A DNA stretch of 64,000 nt from NCBI RefSeq assembly GCF_044377035.1, contig NZ_JBILJW010000003.1, positions 62,001 to 126,000 of the forward strand, written 5' to 3'. Positions 46,100 to 54,536 of this stretch are shown here, one piece after another; position 1 is the first letter of the stretch, and each line of letters opens with the position of its first letter. The stretch comes from Silanimonas sp044377035. Its GTDB lineage: Bacteria > Pseudomonadota > Gammaproteobacteria > Xanthomonadales > Xanthomonadaceae. The notes beneath the pieces were generated by a model. It searched no databases and was not told where the DNA came from. It worked only from the letters and a program-made list of their open reading frames with translations. A program made the position numbers and the translations under genes.

Positions 46100-47707
46100 T
46101 TGAACCAGAATCCGCCCATTGCCGGTGCGCCGCGCCCCCGGCTCGCCGAGGGCTTCGCCGCACTCCGCGAGAACCGCCTCGACACCGCCGCCGCGCTGCG
46201 CGACCAGTGGCTCGCCACCCACCGCGACGACGCGGAGGTGCGCTTCTACGCCGCCGAGGTGGGCGCCTTCACCGGCGAGCTCGAGGACGCCCTGGCCCAC
46301 ATCGAGGCGGCCATCGCGCTTGCCCCGGGCCAGTGGCCGTTGGTGCTGAAGAAGGCGAGGCTGCTCCTCGCGCTGCGCCGCCGCGACGACTTCCGTGCCG
46401 CCGCCGACGAAGCCGCGCGCCTCGCTGGCAACGACCCGCAAGCCCTGTGGGAGATCGGCCGCGCGCACACCGGCAACGACGACCCGCGTTCGGCGCGGCC
46501 GCTGTTCGAGCGCGCCCTCTCGGCCGGCTTCGACCATCCGGGCCTGCGTCTGAACCTCGCCGCCACGCAGTTCTTCGCCGGCGAGTTCGACGCGGCCGAG
46601 ACCACGCTGGCGCGCGTGCTGCAGCAGGCGCCGCGCGTCGGCGAGGCGGTACACCTGCGCTCGACCCTGCGTCGCCAGACCGCCGCTGCCAACCATCTCG
46701 CCGACCTCGAAGCACGAGTGGCCGAGCCCGCCACCGATCCGTCCTATCGGGCCTCGGTGCTCTACGCGCTGGGCAAGGAGCGGGAGGACCTCGGCGACGC
46801 CCCGGGAGCCTTCGCGGCACTGGCTGAAGGCGCTGCGCTGTGGCGTCGCACCCTTCGCTACGACCCGGCCGCCGAACTCGCCAGCATCGATGCGCTGCGC
46901 GAGGCCTTCGACGCCCCAGCGCTCGCCCGTCTCGGCGCGGGCCACGACGAGCCCGGGCCGATCTTCATCGTCGGCCTGCCGCGCACCGGCACCACGCTGC
47001 TGGAACGCATGCTCGATCGCGTGCCCGGCGTGCGTTCGGCCGGCGAACTGATGGATTTCAAGCAGGCGCTGGGCGCGGCCGTCGCGGCCGTGCAGCGCGA
47101 ACGCCCCGGCCTGTCGCCGATCGAGGCCTCGCTGGCGATCGATGCGGCGGCGCTGGGTCGCGATTACCTGCGCGGTGCCCGCGAGGCAGCTGGCGGCAGC
47201 CCGGTCTTCATCGACAAGATGCCGGTGAACTTCCTCTACTGCGGGCTGATCCACGCGGCCCTGCCGAAGGCGCGCATCCTCCACCTGCGCCGCGAACCGA
47301 TGGACGCCTGCCACGCGGTGTTCAAGACGCTGTTCGCGCAGGCCTATTTCTTCTCGTACGACCAGGGCGAGCTGGCCGCCTACTACGACCGCTACCGTCG
47401 CCTGATGGCGCATTGGCAGGCGGTGGCGCCCGGCGCGATCCTCGACGTGCGCTACGAAGACCTCGTCAGCGACACCGAAGCGCAAGCCCGGCGCGTGCTC
47501 GACTTCTGCGGCCTGCCTTGGGACGACGCCGTGCTTCGCCCCGAGGACAACGCCCGCCCGTCCACCACGGCCAGCGCGGCCCAGGTGCGGCAGCCGGTGC
47601 ACGCCGCCTCCGTCGGGCGCTGGCGCTCGGTGGCCGAGGGCCTGGCCCCGCTGCGCGCGCGGCTCTTCGAGGCCGGCTGGATCGACGCGGACGGCAACGG
47701 TCGCTGA
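46100..47707 (+). CDS. TPR-sulfotransferase fusion protein 3
   Basis: 535 residues from a TTG at 46100 with caggagtaa directly upstream as ribosome site. N-terminal helical/TPR repeats (about 1-270) precede a sulfotransferase domain: PAPS loop FIVGLPRTGTTLLERMLDRV near 292, LHLRREPMDACHAVFKTLF, and RPSTTASAAQVRQPVHAASV. The GLPRTGTT loop differs from the CGMFRSGST loop of the other two, so this is a separate subfamily. It is co-transcribed with the Asp/Asn-hydroxylase-like gene and convergent with the large TonB receptor. Confidence 0.86.
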   Translation: MNQNPPIAGAPRPRLAEGFAALRENRLDTAAALRDQWLATHRDDAEVRFYAAEVGAFTGELEDALAHIEAAIALAPGQWPLVLKKARLLLALRRRDDFRAAADEAARLAGNDPQALWEIGRAHTGNDDPRSARPLFERALSAGFDHPGLRLNLAATQFFAGEFDAAETTLARVLQQAPRVGEAVHLRSTLRRQTAAANHLADLEARVAEPATDPSYRASVLYALGKEREDLGDAPGAFAALAEGAALWRRTLRYDPAAELASIDALREAFDAPALARLGAGHDEPGPIFIVGLPRTGTTLLERMLDRVPGVRSAGELMDFKQALGAAVAAVQRERPGLSPIEASLAIDAAALGRDYLRGAREAAGGSPVFIDKMPVNFLYCGLIHAALPKARILHLRREPMDACHAVFKTLFAQAYFFSYDQGELAAYYDRYRRLMAHWQAVAPGAILDVRYEDLVSDTEAQARRVLDFCGLPWDDAVLRPEDNARPSTTASAAQVRQPVHAASVGRWRSVAEGLAPLRARLFEAGWIDADGNGR

Positions 47708-47754
47708 GTCTCCGGGGCCGTGCGACCCCGGCACGCACTTCCGTAACGCGAGGC

Positions 47755-47788
47755 ACAAAAAAACACGGCGGGCTTTCGCCCGCCGTGT
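47755..47788 (-). terminator. Rho-independent terminator of the large TonB receptor
   Basis: A perfect 10-bp stem acacggcggg/cccgccgtgt with loop ctttcg (47763-47788), flanked on the plus strand by an A-run (47757-47763) that becomes a U-run on the minus strand. It is 24 bp after the receptor stop. It also lies 55 bp after the plus-strand TPR-sulfotransferase and may help end that transcript, although the plus-strand U-run is poor. Confidence 0.88.
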
Positions 47789-47812
47789 CGTTTCAGCCGT
47801 TACGCGTACCGC

Positions 47813-50653
47813 TTAGAACTTCACGTTGATGCTCGAGAAGATGTAGCGGCCCGTCTGGTCGTAACCACCCGGAGCGTTGGCGTTCAGCGCGTTGTTCACG
47901 CCCACCAGCGGCGGTTCCTTGTCCGCGATGTTGTTCACACCGAAGTTCAGCTCGATGTTGTCGGCGATCGCGTACGAGCCCGAGAGGTCGATGTAGTTCT
48001 GCGCATCGATACCGCCACGGGCAGCAACCAGCGTGTCGGCGGTCAGGCGGGCGCCGTTGGTGCCGATGTAGTCGAGCTCGCCGAAGTGGCGCCAGCGCAG
48101 GTTGACCGACCAAGCGTCGCGGCTGTAGCGGAGGCTGGCGATGTGGCGCCATTCCGGCGTGGAGCAGCTCGGGTTGATGCGGCCGGCGCAGTCGAACTTG
48201 GCAGCGTCGTTCACGCCCGGCAGCGGGTTGGACGTTTCCTCGAGGATGAAGTTACCCACGAAGTTCGTGAAGAAGCGGCCGCCCAGGGCTTCGAACGTGT
48301 AGCTCGACTGCAGGTCGATACCACGCGCGCGCAGCTCACCGAAGTTGTCCAGCGTGTTGCGGACGAACTGGCCCTCACCGCGCCAGATGTCACCCGAGAC
48401 CGGGTTGCGCTGGATGCGGCTGCAGAGGAACGGGTCGCCGGTGGTGGCGCAGAAGTTCAGGATCGTGCTGGCACCGATCGCTGCGATGGTGTCGTCGATC
48501 TTGATGTCGTAGTAGTCGACGGCGACCGAGAGGTTCTCGATCGGCTGGATCGCGAAGCCGATGGTGTAGGTGTCGGCTTCTTCCGGCACCAGGTTCGGGT
48601 TGCCGCCCGAGAACTGGTTGTTCTGCTGCGCCGGGTTGCTCGGGACGCGGCCGTACTGCGCGGCCGAGACGCCGGTGTTGGCACACTGGGCCTGGGTGAA
48701 GGTCGGCGTGGCGCCGGCGCAGGGATCCGCGCCGCCGAACAGGGTCACGCGCTGCTGCGCGAACAGGTCGTTGATGCCCGGGGCGCGGATGGCGCGGTTG
48801 TAGCTGAAGCGCGGACGCACCATGCCGATCTCGCCGGTCAGGCCGATCTTGTAGGTGCTCGCGCCGCCCGAACGCTCGTAGTCCGAGTAGCGGTAGCCGA
48901 TGTCGGCGTCCAGCGACTTGAACAGGCCGTCACCCGCGAACAGCGGGATCGCAGCTTCGGCGAACAGCTCGCTGACCTTCGTGAAGCCGTCGACCGGCGG
49001 CGCGGCAGCGCCGGCACCGGCGAAGTTGCCCGCGGCGCTGTTGCTGTCGGAGACGGTCGCGTAGCCCTCGTAGCGCGACTCGACGCCCACGACGGCCCAG
49101 ATGTTGTCGCTGGCGGTCGGGAAGGCGAAGCCGGCATCACCCGTGGCGTACGCGTTGAACACGCGCATCTCGGTGTCGGTCTTGTTGAAGCTCACGCCCG
49201 CCAGCGAGTTGGCGGCGGCGGCGGTGACGCCACCCGGACGCCACACGTTGTAGAACTGGCAGCCGGCGAACGAACCGGTCGGGCAGTTCAGCAGCGCGTT
49301 CTGGATGCGCGAGGTCAGGAAGTCGTTGAAACCCTGCGTGTCGTTCTGAGTGCGAGCGAACAGGAACGACGCGTCGTAGTTCCACGAACCGGCCAGCGCG
49401 CCCTTGGTGCCGACCACGAAGCGGTACGACAGGTCCGAGGTGTCGCTGCGGCGCGGGCCGCCTTCGACGTTACGGCGGGCGACGTACACGTCGACGGTGC
49501 CGGCCGGGTTGAAGCCGAGCTCCGAACAGGCCGTGCCGAGGATCGGGTTGGCGCAGCTGACGCCCAGGAGCGGGGTGAAGAAGGCGCCCGACTCGGCGAT
49601 CTGCGAGCTGTCCTTGCGGTTGACCATCATCGCTTCGAAGTACGGAGCGAAGTACTCGTTCACTTCGTAGCTCACCGAGGCGCCCGAGGTGAAGCGCTCA
49701 TCCGGGCGCTGGTAGTAGTTCGGCGGGGCGTAGTTGTACGGCGCGCCGTACGAGTTCTGCCAACGGCCGGCGCTGTTGAAGCTCGCCGAGACGCCGCGAC
49801 CGGCCTGGTAGAAGTAGAAGTTGCCGGTGGCATTGGTGGCCGAGCCACCGCAGGCGGTGCCGGCGGCGTTCAGGGCGCAGGACGAATAGTCGCGCTGGCC
49901 GTGGAACAGCGGATCGTTCTCGCGGTAGGTGACCCACGCCATGGCGTGGCCCATGCCCTCGGCGAAGCGGCCGCCCCAGGCGAGGTCGACGTTGCGCGCG
50001 GCGCCGTCGAAGCCCGAGTTGCCGTCCTCGAACGAGAAGCCACGACGACGCTGCAGTTCCTGCATGTACGCGTTGTCGTTGTTGTGCTGGTAGGCCGAGT
50101 AGCCCGCCGACACGCTGAAGCCTTCGAACTCGGTGTCGAGCATGAAGTTCACGACGCCGGCGACGGCGTCCGAACCGTACACGGCCGAGGCGCCGCCGGT
50201 CAGGATGTCGACGCGGTTGATCAGCGCGGCCGGGATGATGCTGATGTCGCGCAGCTCACCGGTCGGGCCCGGCGGCAGGCGACGGCCGTTGACGAGCGTC
50301 AGGGTGCGCTCGGCGCCCAGGTTGCGCAGCGAGACGGTGGCGTAGCCGGTCGACGGGTTGTTCGACTGCGAGTCGAAGGCCGGGGTCAGCTGCGGGTACT
50401 GGTTGACGAGGTCGTCGACGCGCGACGCGCCGTTGATCGCGAATTCCTCGCGCTGGATCTCGGTCACCGGAGCCGAAGAGGTGACGGTCTGGCTCTGGAT
50501 GCGCGAACCGGTGACGACGATGGCGTCGAGCACCTGCTCTTCGGAGGATTCACCCTCCTGGTCTTGCGCGTAGGCATTGGTCGCACCGAGCGACATGGTG
50601 CCGGCAACGATCGCGAAACCGATCGCTGCGGACAGCGGATTGAACTTGGTCAT
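47813..50653 (-). CDS. Large TonB-dependent receptor
   Basis: 946 residues with a signal peptide (MTKFNPLSAAIGFAIVAGTM... AYAQ), the plug start VLDAIVVTGSRIQSQTVTSS, LRNLGAERTLTLVNGRRLPP, and DILTGGASAVYGSDAVAGVV, and a barrel ending YIFSSINVKF. This subgroup, with a short acidic linker (DQEGESSEEQ) before the plug, is frequent in xanthomonads and sphingomonads and is often annotated for oligosaccharide or peptide uptake; the substrate here is not evident. It is convergent with the modification-enzyme operon and has its own promoter and terminator. Confidence 0.94.
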   Translation of the reverse strand: MTKFNPLSAAIGFAIVAGTMSLGATNAYAQDQEGESSEEQVLDAIVVTGSRIQSQTVTSSAPVTEIQREEFAINGASRVDDLVNQYPQLTPAFDSQSNNPSTGYATVSLRNLGAERTLTLVNGRRLPPGPTGELRDISIIPAALINRVDILTGGASAVYGSDAVAGVVNFMLDTEFEGFSVSAGYSAYQHNNDNAYMQELQRRRGFSFEDGNSGFDGAARNVDLAWGGRFAEGMGHAMAWVTYRENDPLFHGQRDYSSCALNAAGTACGGSATNATGNFYFYQAGRGVSASFNSAGRWQNSYGAPYNYAPPNYYQRPDERFTSGASVSYEVNEYFAPYFEAMMVNRKDSSQIAESGAFFTPLLGVSCANPILGTACSELGFNPAGTVDVYVARRNVEGGPRRSDTSDLSYRFVVGTKGALAGSWNYDASFLFARTQNDTQGFNDFLTSRIQNALLNCPTGSFAGCQFYNVWRPGGVTAAAANSLAGVSFNKTDTEMRVFNAYATGDAGFAFPTASDNIWAVVGVESRYEGYATVSDSNSAAGNFAGAGAAAPPVDGFTKVSELFAEAAIPLFAGDGLFKSLDADIGYRYSDYERSGGASTYKIGLTGEIGMVRPRFSYNRAIRAPGINDLFAQQRVTLFGGADPCAGATPTFTQAQCANTGVSAAQYGRVPSNPAQQNNQFSGGNPNLVPEEADTYTIGFAIQPIENLSVAVDYYDIKIDDTIAAIGASTILNFCATTGDPFLCSRIQRNPVSGDIWRGEGQFVRNTLDNFGELRARGIDLQSSYTFEALGGRFFTNFVGNFILEETSNPLPGVNDAAKFDCAGRINPSCSTPEWRHIASLRYSRDAWSVNLRWRHFGELDYIGTNGARLTADTLVAARGGIDAQNYIDLSGSYAIADNIELNFGVNNIADKEPPLVGVNNALNANAPGGYDQTGRYIFSSINVKF

Positions 50654-50701
50654 GCTTGGCTCCCCACGTGGTGTGGATATCTGTGTTGGCTCCGGAGTCC
50701 C

Positions 50702-50734
50702 TTCCTGCTCGTCGGTAAACCGATCAGGAAGGAA
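50702..50734 (-). promoter_or_regulatory. Hairpin in the 5' leader of the large TonB receptor
   Basis: An 8-bp stem ccttcctg/caggaagg (50702-50709 with 50727-50734) encloses a smaller tcgg/ccga stem (714-717 with 722-725 of this stretch). It is about 49 nt upstream of the ATG within the predicted transcript leader. No known riboswitch was recognised. Confidence 0.45.
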
Positions 50735-50774
50735 GGGAAATCGAGATCCCCGGTGTAGATCCCGGGGTGCCCCG

Positions 50775-50802
50775 ACTCTAACGCAAACTTCACAATGTGC
50801 AA
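50775..50802 (-). promoter_or_regulatory. Sigma-70-like promoter of the large TonB receptor
   Basis: On the minus strand TTGCAC (50797-50802) and TAGAGT (50775-50780) are separated by 16 bp, a fair -35/-10 match in otherwise GC-rich DNA. This gives a leader of about 115 nt containing the hairpin at 50702-50734. Confidence 0.5.
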
Positions 50803-50889
50803 AAGGTCACGTTCGCGAGGCTGCCGTTCAGTCTCTTTTCCCTGTGAGACTTATCGGGCACGCAACGCCCCCGGGGGGGGGCGGCGGGC

Positions 50890-51825
50890 TCAGAGCGCGT
50901 AGCCGAACTGCTGGCGGAACTGCTCGGCGAACTCGGCGTAGTCGAAGCGCTGGTTCTGCGGGCCGAGGTGTTCGATCTTCAGGGCGCCCATCAGGCTGGC
51001 GATGCGGCCGGTGGTGGCCAGGTCCAGGTTGTTCATGAAGCCGAAGATCAGGCCGGCGCGGTAGGCGTCGCCGCAGCCGGTCGGGTCGACCACCCGCATG
51101 GCGGTGGCCGAGGGGATGTGGATCATGCCGTCCGGGGTGTGGACCTCGGAGCCCTTCGGGCCGCGGGTGATGAAGTAGGCCTTCACCTTGCTGGCGATCA
51201 CCTCGGCCGACCAGCCGGTGCGCTCCTGCAGCAGGCTCGACTCGTAGTCGTTGACCGTCACGTAGGTGGCCTGGTCGATCATCCGGCGCAGTTCCTCGCC
51301 GTTGTACAGCGGCATGGCCTGGCCGGGGTCGAAGATGAAGGGGATGCCGCACTCGGCGAACTCGGTGCAGTTCTGCAGCATGGCCTCGTAGCCGTCCGGG
51401 CCCACGATGCCGAAGCTGACGCCCGGCACGTCGCGGACGTGGTTTTCGTACGACCGCATCATCGCGCCGGGGTGGAAGGCGGTGATCTGGTTGTCGTCGA
51501 GGTCGGTGGTGATGAAGGCCTGCGCCGTGTAAAGGTCGGCGATCTCCTTCACATGGGTCAGGGGGATGCCCAGATCGCTGAAGTGGGCCCGGTAGGGGCT
51601 GAAATCGGCGCCCACGGTGGCCATGGGCAGCGGCTTGCCGCCCAGCAGGTGCAGGTTGTAGGCGATGTTGCCGGCGCAGCCGCCGAACTCGCGGCGCATC
51701 CGCGGGACCAGGAAGGACACATTAAGGATGTGCACCTTGTCCGGCAGGATGTGGTTCTTGAACTGGTCCTGGAACACCATGATGGTGTCGTAGGCCAGCG
51801 AGCCGCAGATCAGGGCAGCAGTCAT
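50890..51825 (-). CDS. PfkB-family carbohydrate/adenosine kinase
   Basis: 311 residues. PfkB signatures: RREFGGCAGNIAYNLHLLGG near residue 45 and the catalytic DPTGCGDAYRAGLIFGFMNN near 250 (Asp base in GCGD). The family phosphorylates sugars or nucleosides with ATP in the cytoplasm. The N-terminus (ALICGSLAYDTIMVF) and insert resemble proteins annotated as adenosine kinase or generic carbohydrate kinase in this order; the substrate cannot be decided from sequence. A run of nine G (50873-50881) follows the stop codon. Divergent from mreB. Confidence 0.88.
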   Translation of the reverse strand: MTAALICGSLAYDTIMVFQDQFKNHILPDKVHILNVSFLVPRMRREFGGCAGNIAYNLHLLGGKPLPMATVGADFSPYRAHFSDLGIPLTHVKEIADLYTAQAFITTDLDDNQITAFHPGAMMRSYENHVRDVPGVSFGIVGPDGYEAMLQNCTEFAECGIPFIFDPGQAMPLYNGEELRRMIDQATYVTVNDYESSLLQERTGWSAEVIASKVKAYFITRGPKGSEVHTPDGMIHIPSATAMRVVDPTGCGDAYRAGLIFGFMNNLDLATTGRIASLMGALKIEHLGPQNQRFDYAEFAEQFRQQFGYAL

Positions 51826-51941
51826 CGGATCGGTCCTCAGGGGTCGTCGTAAGCGCGCCCCGGCCGGATGACGGGTGCCGCGCGGTGCCCGGTGGCGGCC
51901 GGGCGGGCCGCGAAGGATACCCGCATTAACGGGCTTTTTCC

Positions 51942-51971
51942 TTGTGGGGCAGGGTGCGCGGTTGCTACCCT
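51942..51971 (+). promoter_or_regulatory. Weak promoter candidate for the mre-mrd operon
   Basis: TTGTGG (51942-51947) and TACCCT (51966-51971) with an 18-bp spacer lie about 40 bp before the mreB start. Each hexamer matches the consensus only partly. Confidence 0.3.
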
Positions 51972-52010
51972 TGTCCGCTTGTTTCCAGCGACTTTCCGGC
52001 CCGATCCCCG

Positions 52011-53057
52011 ATGTTCAAGAAGCTCCGCGGTCTGTTCTCCAACGACCTGTCGATCGACCTCGGCACGGCCAACACCCTGATCTACGTCCGTGGGCAGGGC
52101 ATCGTCCTCAACGAGCCGTCCGTCGTTGCCGTCCGCCAGGACCGCGGCGTGGGCTCGGCCAAGTCGGTGGCGGCCGTCGGCGCCGAGGCCAAGCGCATGC
52201 TGGGCCGCACGCCGGGCAACATCATGACCATCCGGCCGATGAAGGACGGCGTGATCGCCGACTTCACCTACACGGAAGAGATGCTCAAGCACTTCATCCG
52301 CAAGGTGCACACCAGCCGCCTGCTGCGCCCCAGCCCGCGCGTGCTGATCTGCGTGCCCTGCGGCTCGACCCAGGTCGAGCGCCGCGCCATCAAGGAGTCG
52401 GCCCTCGAGGCCGGCGCCCGCGACGTCTTCCTGATCGAAGAGCCCATGGCCGCCGCGATCGGCGCCGGGATCCCGGTGGGCGAGGCCTCGGGTTCGATGG
52501 TCATCGACGTCGGCGGCGGCACCACCGAAGTAGCGGTGATCTCCCTCAACGGCATCGTCTACGCGCAGTCGGTGCGCATCGGCGGCGACCGCTTCGACGA
52601 GGGCATCATCAACTACGTGCGCCGCAACCACGGCACGCTGATCGGCGAAGCCACGGCCGAGCGCATCAAGCTGGAGATCGGCTGCGCCTACCCGCAGAAG
52701 GAGGCCCGCTCGATGGAGGTCTCCGGACGCAACCTCGCCGAGGGCGTGCCGCGCAACATCACCATCACCTCGGCCGAAGTGCTGGAAGCCCTGCATGAGC
52801 CGCTGTCGGGCATCGTCACCGCGGTGAAGCAGGCGCTGGAGCAGACCCCGCCGGAGCTCTGCGCCGACGTGGCCGAGCGCGGCATCGTGCTGACCGGCGG
52901 CGGTGCGCTGCTGAAGGACCTCGACAAGCTGCTGTCCGAAGAGACCGGCCTCTCGGTGCACGTGGCCGACGACCCGCTCACCTGCGTTGCCCGCGGTGGT
53001 GGTCGTGCGCTCGAGCTGGTCGACATGACCGGCAACGAGTTCTTCTCGCCGGAGTGA
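52011..53057 (+). CDS. mreB: Rod shape-determining actin-like protein MreB
   Basis: 348 residues, the normal length. Start ATG 52011 gives the classic N-terminus MFKKLRGLFSNDLSIDLGTA. Actin-fold nucleotide motifs: DLGTANTLIYVRG (phosphate 1), VIDVGGGTTEVAVISL (phosphate 2) and GIVLTGGGALLKDLDKLL (adenosine). MreB filaments at the inner membrane position the elongasome. First gene of the mreB-mreC-mreD-mrdA-rodA operon. Confidence 0.99.
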   Translation: MFKKLRGLFSNDLSIDLGTANTLIYVRGQGIVLNEPSVVAVRQDRGVGSAKSVAAVGAEAKRMLGRTPGNIMTIRPMKDGVIADFTYTEEMLKHFIRKVHTSRLLRPSPRVLICVPCGSTQVERRAIKESALEAGARDVFLIEEPMAAAIGAGIPVGEASGSMVIDVGGGTTEVAVISLNGIVYAQSVRIGGDRFDEGIINYVRRNHGTLIGEATAERIKLEIGCAYPQKEARSMEVSGRNLAEGVPRNITITSAEVLEALHEPLSGIVTAVKQALEQTPPELCADVAERGIVLTGGGALLKDLDKLLSEETGLSVHVADDPLTCVARGGGRALELVDMTGNEFFSPE

Positions 53058-53088
53058 ACCCCGGCACGCCGACGACCGCCCGGCACCC

Positions 53089-54045
53089 GTGATCCACTCC
53101 GGCTCGCCAGCGCCGAAACTCTCGGAAGCGGCCGCTGGCACGCTGCCGTTGCTGGCCTGCATCACTCTCTCCGCCGTGCTGATGGTGGCCGACCATCGCG
53201 GTGACCTTTCGCCGAAAGTGCGCGCCGCGCTGTCCACGGCGGTCGAACCGGTCTGGCGCTTCGCCGCCCTGCCGGCCGCGCTGTGGCGATGGGCCGACAC
53301 GGCGCTGAGCCGCCAGCAGGTGCTGGCCGACGAGACCATCACCCTGCGCCGCGAGCTGCAGCTGCGCGATGCGCAGCTGGCACGCCTCGAGGCGGTCGCC
53401 CGCGAAAACCAGCGCCTGCGCGCCCTGCTCGGGGGCACCGGCGATTTCCGCTTGGCCGTGCAGATGGCCGGCATCGTCGACGTGGACCTCGACCCGTGGC
53501 GCCAGCGCGTCCGGCTCGACCGCGGGAGCGCGGAGGGCGTCGAGGTGGGCCAGGCCGTGATCGACGCCGGCGGCATGCTGGGGCAGGTGGTGCAGGTGTC
53601 CGAGCACGGGGCCACGGCCCTGCTGCTCACCGATGCCAGCCACTCGGTGCCAGTGCAGGTGGTGCGCACCGGCTTGCGACTCGTCGCCGTCGGCACCGGT
53701 CGAAGCGACAGCCTGCGCGTGCCGAACATTCCGCAGTCGGCCGACATTCGCGAGGGCGACCTGTTGGTCACTTCGGGCATCGGCGGTCGCTTTCCCGCCG
53801 GTTTCGCGGTGGGCACGGTGCGTGCCGTGGGGCCGGAAGACACCCGCCTGTTCCTCGTCGCTGAAGTGACGCCCGCCGCCCAGCTCGATCGCGGCCTCGA
53901 GGTCCTGCTGGTGATGCGGGGCGAGATCGACATCGACGTGGGGCCGCCGATCCCGGAGGGCTACCGCGATCCCGAACCCAGCGCGCCGGAGGCGCCGCCC
54001 GCGGCACCCGTGAACACGCCAACGGCACCGGAGGCGCGCGAATGA
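53089..54045 (+). CDS. mreC: Rod shape-determining protein MreC
   Basis: 318 residues from a GTG at 53089. One N-terminal membrane anchor (TLPLLACITLSAVLMVA), a coiled coil (about 70-115, LRRELQLRDAQLARLEAVAR), and a periplasmic double beta-barrel domain (IDAGGMLGQVVQVSEHGATA, LLVTSGIGGRFPAGFAVGTV). The Pro/Ala-rich tail is typical of the family. MreC links MreB to the PBP2/RodA synthase. Its TGA overlaps the mreD ATG by 4 bp. Confidence 0.97.
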   Translation: MIHSGSPAPKLSEAAAGTLPLLACITLSAVLMVADHRGDLSPKVRAALSTAVEPVWRFAALPAALWRWADTALSRQQVLADETITLRRELQLRDAQLARLEAVARENQRLRALLGGTGDFRLAVQMAGIVDVDLDPWRQRVRLDRGSAEGVEVGQAVIDAGGMLGQVVQVSEHGATALLLTDASHSVPVQVVRTGLRLVAVGTGRSDSLRVPNIPQSADIREGDLLVTSGIGGRFPAGFAVGTVRAVGPEDTRLFLVAEVTPAAQLDRGLEVLLVMRGEIDIDVGPPIPEGYRDPEPSAPEAPPAAPVNTPTAPEARE

Positions 54046-54536
54046 ATCGCGACACGCCCGTCTGGCTCCGGCTGGGCAGCCTCGCCTTCGGCCTGCTGTT
54101 CCTCGTACTGCCGCTGCCAGCGCCCTTCGACACGCTGCGTCCGCACCTGCTGGCGCTGGCGCTGGTGTATTGGGCGCTGGAGTCGCCGGGCCGCGGCGGC
54201 ATGGCGCTGGCCTGGGTCGCCGGCCTGTTGGCCGACGTGGTGGCCGGCACGCTGCTGGGCGAGCAGGCGCTGCGCATGGCCGTGCTGGTGTTCCTGGTGC
54301 AGCGCTTCCGCGCGCAGTTGCGCTTCTTCCCGCTGTGGCAGCAGTCGGCGGCGGTGGGCCTGCTGCTGGTCAACGACTTCGCCCTGATGGCCTCGATCCG
54401 TCTGATCGCCGGGGCCGGCCTGCCCGGCTGGGGGCCGGCGCTGGCGCCGCTGGTCGGGCTGGTGGTGTGGCCCTGGGGCTTCCTGCTGCTGGATTCGCTG
54501 CGCCTGCGGCATCGCGAGCGGGCCGGCGGCCGATGA
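54042..54536 (+). CDS. mreD: Rod shape-determining membrane protein MreD
   Basis: 164 residues, about five predicted transmembrane helices covering most of the protein (LAFGLLFLVLPLPAPFDTLR; MALAWVAGLLADVVAGTLLG). The motif around GLLADVVAGTLLGEQAL is typical of MreD. Overlaps mreC and mrdA by 4 bp each (ATGA), implying coupled translation in fixed stoichiometry. Confidence 0.95.
   Translation: MNRDTPVWLRLGSLAFGLLFLVLPLPAPFDTLRPHLLALALVYWALESPGRGGMALAWVAGLLADVVAGTLLGEQALRMAVLVFLVQRFRAQLRFFPLWQQSAAVGLLLVNDFALMASIRLIAGAGLPGWGPALAPLVGLVVWPWGFLLLDSLRLRHRERAGGR

Noticed and set aside
38358..47707. A RaxX/RaxST-like tyrosine-sulfated peptide system
   Set aside because: Sulfotransferases are present, but no small RaxX-like peptide gene with a double-Gly leader and no RaxABC-type exporter is seen, and the TPR architecture differs.
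50871..50889. ccccc-ggggggggg stretch after the kinase gene as a terminator
   Set aside because: Stem of five C with nine G has no loop and no adjacent U-run; it is better described as a G-tract.
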